Shown here: positions 59,833 through 64,000 of the stretch, in pieces
Layout: each line of letters starts with the position of its first letter
Position numbering within the stretch: the stretch's first letter is position 1
Assembly (NCBI GenBank): GCA_002270565.1
Contig: NQMI01000180.1
Location: 1 to 64,000, forward strand
Direction of reading: 5' to 3'
Length of the DNA stretch: 64,000 bases
Source of the DNA: Stenocarpella maydis
Lineage: Eukaryota; Ascomycota; Sordariomycetes; Diaporthales; Diaporthaceae
The notes under the pieces: generated by a model
Databases searched by the model: none
What the model saw: the letters and a program-made list of their open reading frames with translations, nothing else
Told to the model about the DNA's origin: nothing
Program-made: the position numbers and the translations under genes

Positions 59833-60635
59833 GGAATATGTGTAACCGGTTTTTCTTTTATTTTGGAGGAATAACTTACTTGTGACCGCATACTTTGAGA
59901 GATTGTAGGCTTTTACCAGTTCACTGTTCGTCCAATCAACAATCCTATTAGCTTGAGGTCGATCGCACCATCGTAGTTGGACATTTGACAATTATCTCGT
60001 CACAGCCTTTGCCCATCCGCAGCCCCAACGTACTCGATACTTATAATTACGTCGTCGTTGTTGGCGGCACCGGTGGGAGGGCCCTCGAGAGCAAGTTGTC
60101 TAAGGGCGGCTCTAGTTTGTCATCTTACACCCTTTTCTTTCTTCTTCTCGAGGTCATCAGTCTTACCAAATGATAGACAATGTTCTGCTTATCGAGCCAG
60201 GCCCGTCGTATGTCTAGATTGTGGATAAGCAGTACAGATATGGCACCGGGTTGTTGCGCTCTTTCACACCATACTAGTAGGCTATAGGAAAATGGATGCA
60301 CCTATGCCCCTGAGCGTGGTTTGAGGGTTATGTATAGATCAGAGATGTTAACTATACTCGTGGGTACTTCTGCCAATCCTCAGTCTCGAGTCGTCCCAGA
60401 GGCACTGGCGTTCAATAGGACAGAGCACAACGGCCAACCGCCGGAACCGACAAATACATTTCTAAGTCTTTTCCCCATTCTCCAGTGGCCTACCTAGGTA
60501 TTCAAACGTGATTAATTTTATTATAAGATTATCTTTTTATGAATTGTCATACTTATTATGTATTAGGGAGCTCTAGACTATTTTTCTATAGAAGGAGGAA
60601 CGCCCGCGCTCCTTTGAACACCTTGAATAGAAGCC
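59833..60635. other. Intergenic with GMC relic
   Basis: Apart from the short GMC remnant at 60020-60211, no coding signal is seen. Upstream flank of the nitronate monooxygenase 3' end (convergent). Confidence 0.5.
60020..60211 (+). pseudogene. GMC oxidoreductase N-terminal remnant
   Basis: VLDTYNYVVVVGGTGGRALE followed by SKLSKG resembles the FAD-binding start of GMC oxidoreductases (usually YDYVVVGGGTAG...ASRLSE). A second piece, DNVLLIEPGPS, near 60176-60211 matches the following beta strand (VLLIEAGP) in another frame. The next-to-last Gly is displaced and the rest of the enzyme (normally about 550-650 residues) is absent. A relic. Confidence 0.6.
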
Positions 60636-61706
60636 TTATTCGTGCCAAACACTAATAGTCCTGTCCAAAGCATGTGATTGTACCTCTCTGACGATACCGC
60701 CTGCAGGCTGCACTCCATGGATCAATCCCACTGACGCCCCCGCGTACGTGGCAAGCCTGCCCTCTGGTCCCCAGCCACCATCGCCCATCTTTGCAGCTTC
60801 GTCATGGCGTATTTGGAGTTCCTCAAGCGAGACACCGGCTTGATGGTCTAGATATGATTTGTTGATGATGGTTCTGGGCTGGTACTCCTCGGGCCATCCA
60901 AAGTTGCCCCTGAGATGGTTGTAAAGCAGAGTGCGGGTCGTCGTCACTGCACCATCTGAAGCCCGTACGATCTCGTTCTGATATCCCTTGGGGATACGCG
61001 CCTCAGTAGATGCCAGAAACCGGGTTCCCATCGCCGTGCCCGAGGCCCCTAGACACAGCGCTGCCGCCACGCCTCGCCCGTCGGCGATGCCCCCCGCGGC
61101 TACCAGAGGGATCCCGGTGCTTGAAATTGCATCTGCCACTTCTGGGAGTAACGTCATGATGCCCATCCCATCCCTTGCCCGACCGTGACCACCCGCCTCT
61201 GCTCCCTGCACGACGATCACGTCAGGTCCCTCGGACATGTGCAGGAGCTCTTTTGCTTCCTTCAGCGTCCCGATTTGGATCCAAATCTTGGTCTTGGGAC
61301 AGGCGCGACGGATCCGGCGTGACCATGTCTCAAGTTCCCTAGGGCCGTCTCGTGGTGCGTAGAGCCAGGTGGCACATGGCTTGAACCTCTCGATGTTGGT
61401 GGCAGCCACGTTGACGTCGTCTGCCCATAGCTGAAACCCGATGCCGACTGGGAGGCAAGACTTCAGCCACGGGAACACGCTAGATGCGGGGGTAGACGGT
61501 GACGAGCTCGCTTTATTCACCAGTCTTGACGCCTCTTTGAGGTTGACAGTCACCTCTTGTTTGTCGGCAGACGGTCCGATGAATCCCAAACCACCCGCAT
61601 GAGATACGGCGACAGCCAACGCTGGCCCGGCCAGGACGCGCATTGGGGCGCTGGCAATGAAGGGCCGTGACACCCAAGGATAGTGCGCCAGTAGTGCTGC
61701 AGCCAT
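60636..61706 (-). CDS. Nitronate monooxygenase (2-nitropropane dioxygenase family)
   Basis: Minus strand, single exon, 356 residues, full family length. FMN-binding TIM-barrel motifs are clear: PFIASAPMRVLAGPALAVAV, SHAGGLGFIG, VVQGAEAGGHGRARDGMGIM (with the His expected in catalysis), PLVAAGGIADGRGVAAALCL and GASGTAMGTRFLAS for phosphate binding, and later GGWGPEGRLATYAGASVGLI. The enzyme oxidises alkyl nitronates (such as the plant and fungal toxin propionate 3-nitronate) to aldehyde and nitrite with FMN and oxygen, probably in the cytosol. The first 464 bp of the locus (61337-61800) recur at 62609-63072. A purine-rich GAAAAAG tract lies just upstream of the start. Confidence 0.92.
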   Translation of the reverse strand: MAAALLAHYPWVSRPFIASAPMRVLAGPALAVAVSHAGGLGFIGPSADKQEVTVNLKEASRLVNKASSSPSTPASSVFPWLKSCLPVGIGFQLWADDVNVAATNIERFKPCATWLYAPRDGPRELETWSRRIRRACPKTKIWIQIGTLKEAKELLHMSEGPDVIVVQGAEAGGHGRARDGMGIMTLLPEVADAISSTGIPLVAAGGIADGRGVAAALCLGASGTAMGTRFLASTEARIPKGYQNEIVRASDGAVTTTRTLLYNHLRGNFGWPEEYQPRTIINKSYLDHQAGVSLEELQIRHDEAAKMGDGGWGPEGRLATYAGASVGLIHGVQPAGGIVREVQSHALDRTISVWHE

Positions 61707-61800
61707 GATTAGTCAAAGAAAGTGGAGGGCTGAGACGAGAGTAGGGTGGGTGTCGAAAAAGTGGCGCTCGTTGGAAAAAAAGAAAAAGAAAAAGGACAAT
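61337..61800. repeat. 464-bp duplication, copy 1 (within monooxygenase gene)
   Basis: As far as I compared, identical to 62609-63072, in direct orientation, with an offset of 1272 bp. It covers about the first 123 codons and 94 bp upstream. Confidence 0.9.
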
Positions 61801-61979
61801 ATTTGATTTGTCTGGACACAAATCTTGTTCCACTGCGAAGTGAAAATCTTACCTCTGGCATCTCTGAGACGCCATTCTCATGGAGGCAGGTCTCGACACC
61901 TAACGCCGTTGACGCCGCGTACCTCCTGTCATGACGGCTGCCCTCCCCGCCCGGAACTACCGCCCCATTACATTGATAT

Positions 61980-62570
61980 CACAGCTTTCCTCGCAAATTC
62001 CTCAGCTTCGGGTCCGTGTCGACGCCGAGCGCATCTCGTAGGTTGATGTCAATGCCCTCTTTCTTCAGCCTCTCGGTAAGCTTCAAGACGCAGTACCTGT
62101 ACCGATAGCAACGGGTTAGACGAGCCCTTGTAAAAGCTTTCGCGCCGTGAGAACAGGGAGTGATCGGTGGGTCCGGAGCAGCCGTTATGGAAAACCAGAC
62201 AAAAGGAGAAAAACATAAGAAAAAGAAAGGCAAAGGCAAGAACAAAAGGGGGACCGTCTCCCACAAGTATTGGTGTGTTGTGATTTTCGCCTCACATGAA
62301 GTCCTCGTCTTCCGATTCCCCCCCGTTCTCACCGAGGGCCAGCCGCGCGGCCTCGTCCGCCAGGTTGATTATGTCGTGCAGGAGCTCGTCGGTCCGACTC
62401 CTCGGGGCCCTTTATTCACGTGCGAGAATTTCTCCATGGTCAGCATGTCTCTCAGACGCAAAACATTTCTTGATCTTGGTCCGCGGGCGTATCCGAAGAG
62501 GCCGGGCCTTCTTGAGGGCCTTCTCAAAATGCCCCCGAAACGCTGCTTTCTGGGTTGGGGGGGGGGTCGT
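61980..62570 (-). pseudogene. Unidentified gene, broken between duplications
   Basis: Minus-strand pieces look coding. After a possible acceptor (CCAACCCAG, near 62552) come LRLRDMLTMEKFSHVNKGP and, in another frame, RTDELLHDIINLADEAAR with LALGENGGESEDEDF. A later exon reads YCVLKLTERLKKEGIDINLR and DALGVDTDPKLRNLRGKL, ending in a stop at about 61982. At least two frame changes separate the blocks, and the N gap at 62608 cuts the upstream side. Length and function are unknown. It could be a short intact gene with sequence errors, since the 3' exon is well formed. Confidence 0.45.
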
Positions 62571-62607
62571 TGAGAGCAGGAAAAGGGTTTCGTTACATCT
62601 GAGCTTG

Positions 62608-62608
62608 N
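62608..62608. other. Assembly gap (single N)
   Basis: A single N directly at the left boundary of the second duplicated segment. Confidence 0.95.
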
Positions 62609-63072
62609 CCCTAGGGCCGTCTCGTGGTGCGTAGAGCCAGGTGGCACATGGCTTGAACCTCTCGATGTTGGTGGCAGCCACGTTGACGTCGTCTGCCCAT
62701 AGCTGAAACCCGATGCCGACTGGGAGGCAAGACTTCAGCCACGGGAACACGCTAGATGCGGGGGTAGACGGTGACGAGCTCGCTTTATTCACCAGTCTTG
62801 ACGCCTCTTTGAGGTTGACAGTCACCTCTTGTTTGTCGGCAGACGGTCCGATGAATCCCAAACCACCCGCATGAGATACGGCGACAGCCAACGCTGGCCC
62901 GGCCAGGACGCGCATTGGGGCGCTGGCAATGAAGGGCCGTGACACCCAAGGATAGTGCGCCAGTAGTGCTGCAGCCATGATTAGTCAAAGAAAGTGGAGG
63001 GCTGAGACGAGAGTAGGGTGGGTGTCGAAAAAGTGGCGCTCGTTGGAAAAAAAGAAAAAGAAAAAGGACAAT
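62609..63072 (-). pseudogene. Partial second copy of nitronate monooxygenase 5' end
   Basis: Carries the start codon (62978) and about 123 codons identical to 61706-61337, ending at APRDGPR at the N gap, where it runs into unrelated sequence. The upstream flank is identical to 61707-61800 and then diverges. It is either a recent local duplication truncated by the gap or a duplicated contig end. Confidence 0.85.
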
Positions 63073-64000
63073 GTGCTTTTTCAGCGACAAGTCCTTATAT
63101 GCTCGATTATCCGCACACGCAAGATGTCGCTTGCTGCGGTCGGGTGGTGCGGCAACTAACAGCTATCAACATACTAGAATAACACCCTGCAGCTATCCGC
63201 AATATCCGCAATATCCATGACCTTTACAACCCTGAACCTTTAGTTTCCTTCTTCAATATTCCATTCTACTATACTGAAGTTACAAAACCTCCCGTTCCCA
63301 GTATTATGTTATACCTATAGTGTGAATGAGCCGTTCGTCTAGGAACAAGGAAAAAGGACTTAAACCAGTGAGCAATGACAAGTACTTACACTACGTTTTA
63401 TTACCCTAACGACTACTATTTCAAGTGGTTAGAGGTATCTCATAACTAATACACACAATTCAGTCATGATTCACCCACCCAGCTTTTTATATTCACCCAC
63501 CCAGCTATTTATATGGGCACACCCAGTACAAGAAATTAAGCATGCAGCATACTATAAATCCTTATACCTCCCCCCCTCTCAAGCCCCTCCACACCCCACC
63601 AAGTGCCCAAAGGAAGGCCCTCCACATATACCCAAAGGAAGCCCCTCCACACACCCAGAGAAAGGCCCTCCACTCGCGCCCAGTAGAAGGCCCTTCACGC
63701 GCACCCAGTAGAAGGCCCTTCACGCGCTCCTTTAAAAGTCCTTCCTCTAGGTATATAGAGGGCCTTCCTCTAGGTATATTAAGGGGCTTCCTTAGGGTAT
63801 GTATAGAAGGCCTTTCTTTAGGCATGTATAGAGGGCGCGTAGAGGGCCTAGAGGGTTAGGGTAGGCCTTTTATATAGGCTTTTTATATACCCAGTAGACT
63901 TTTTAAGCACCTAGCTAAGGGTAAGGTGGGGCCTGGTGCGGGGTTAGGGAGCTGGCGGTATAAGACAACTAGGTGCGCTACACGCTTAATTCCTTATACT
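63073..64000. other. AT-rich low-complexity tail
   Basis: No gene. The tail includes a tandem ATCCGCAAT string near 63195-63215, ACCCACCCAGCT repeats near 63474-63505, and the palindromic block described separately. Confidence 0.6.
63590..63870. repeat. Degenerate palindromic/tandem repeat block
   Basis: The left arm (about 63596-63720) has repeated AAGGCCCTCCAC/AGAAGGCCCTTCACGCG units. The right arm (about 63735-63850) has GGGCCTTCCTCTAGGTATAT and GGGGCTTCCTTAGGGTATG, which are reverse complements of left-arm units such as CCCAAAGGAAGCCCC. GGGTTAGGG occurs at about 63852 and again near 63944. Confidence 0.75.

Overview
The window is a stretch of nuclear genome from a filamentous ascomycete (Pezizomycotina, most likely a Sordariomycete). 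The evidence is intron-containing genes with short GT...AG introns, core fungal genes (a ham-2/pro22 STRIPAK subunit, PGA2, the histone-fold protein MHF1/CENP-S, an RWD-RBR ubiquitin ligase, a Zn2Cys6 regulator), and dispersed single-copy 5S rRNA genes. GC-rich gene blocks alternate with AT-richer stretches full of broken genes and diverged repeats. The sequence has two N gaps (13922-13926 and 62608), many long homopolymers, and several coding frames that break exactly at homopolymer runs, so some apparent lesions are probably sequencing or assembly errors.

Layout. 2.5-5.2 kb: a mitochondrial ABC1/ADCK1-type (Mcp2) protein that runs in frame into an unrelated membrane-protein C-terminus and lacks the kinase catalytic lobe. 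5.7-16.3 kb: a phytanoyl-CoA-dioxygenase-like enzyme, a Zn2Cys6 regulator, a maltose/NodL-type O-acetyltransferase, a short-chain dehydrogenase and a frame-broken amino-acid permease. These could form a small metabolic cluster, but no backbone synthase is present. 20.1-22.9 kb: a 911-residue protein with a disordered N-terminal half and a Cys-rich C-terminal half. 23.6-36.0 kb: an AT-richer accessory block with a 5S rRNA gene plus a 5S relic, a broken alpha/beta hydrolase, a possible LTR relic, a fungal protein with a two-pass membrane C-terminus, a diverged direct repeat, and three paralogous small single-pass membrane proteins (about 25.0, 32.8 and 35.6 kb).

36.4-38.1 kb: PGA2 and MHF1, divergent. 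38.1-44.7 kb: a 6.6-kb interval with no gene that I can support. 44.7-53.0 kb: an RBR E3 ligase and ham-2, divergent, then a MARVEL-like four-pass protein convergent with ham-2. 54.7-60.3 kb: a second 5S gene, a small ZZ-like zinc-finger ORF, a decayed multi-pass membrane protein and a GMC oxidoreductase relic. 60.6-64.0 kb: an intact nitronate monooxygenase, an unidentified broken gene, a partial second copy of the monooxygenase 5' end immediately after an N gap, and an AT-rich palindromic low-complexity tail.

I see no CRISPR array, rDNA unit, tRNA gene that I can support, or intact transposase/reverse transcriptase. The strongest candidate for something undescribed is the family of three single-pass microproteins interleaved with the two-pass membrane protein. 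The cleanest structural observation is compensatory change in helix II between the two 5S genes.
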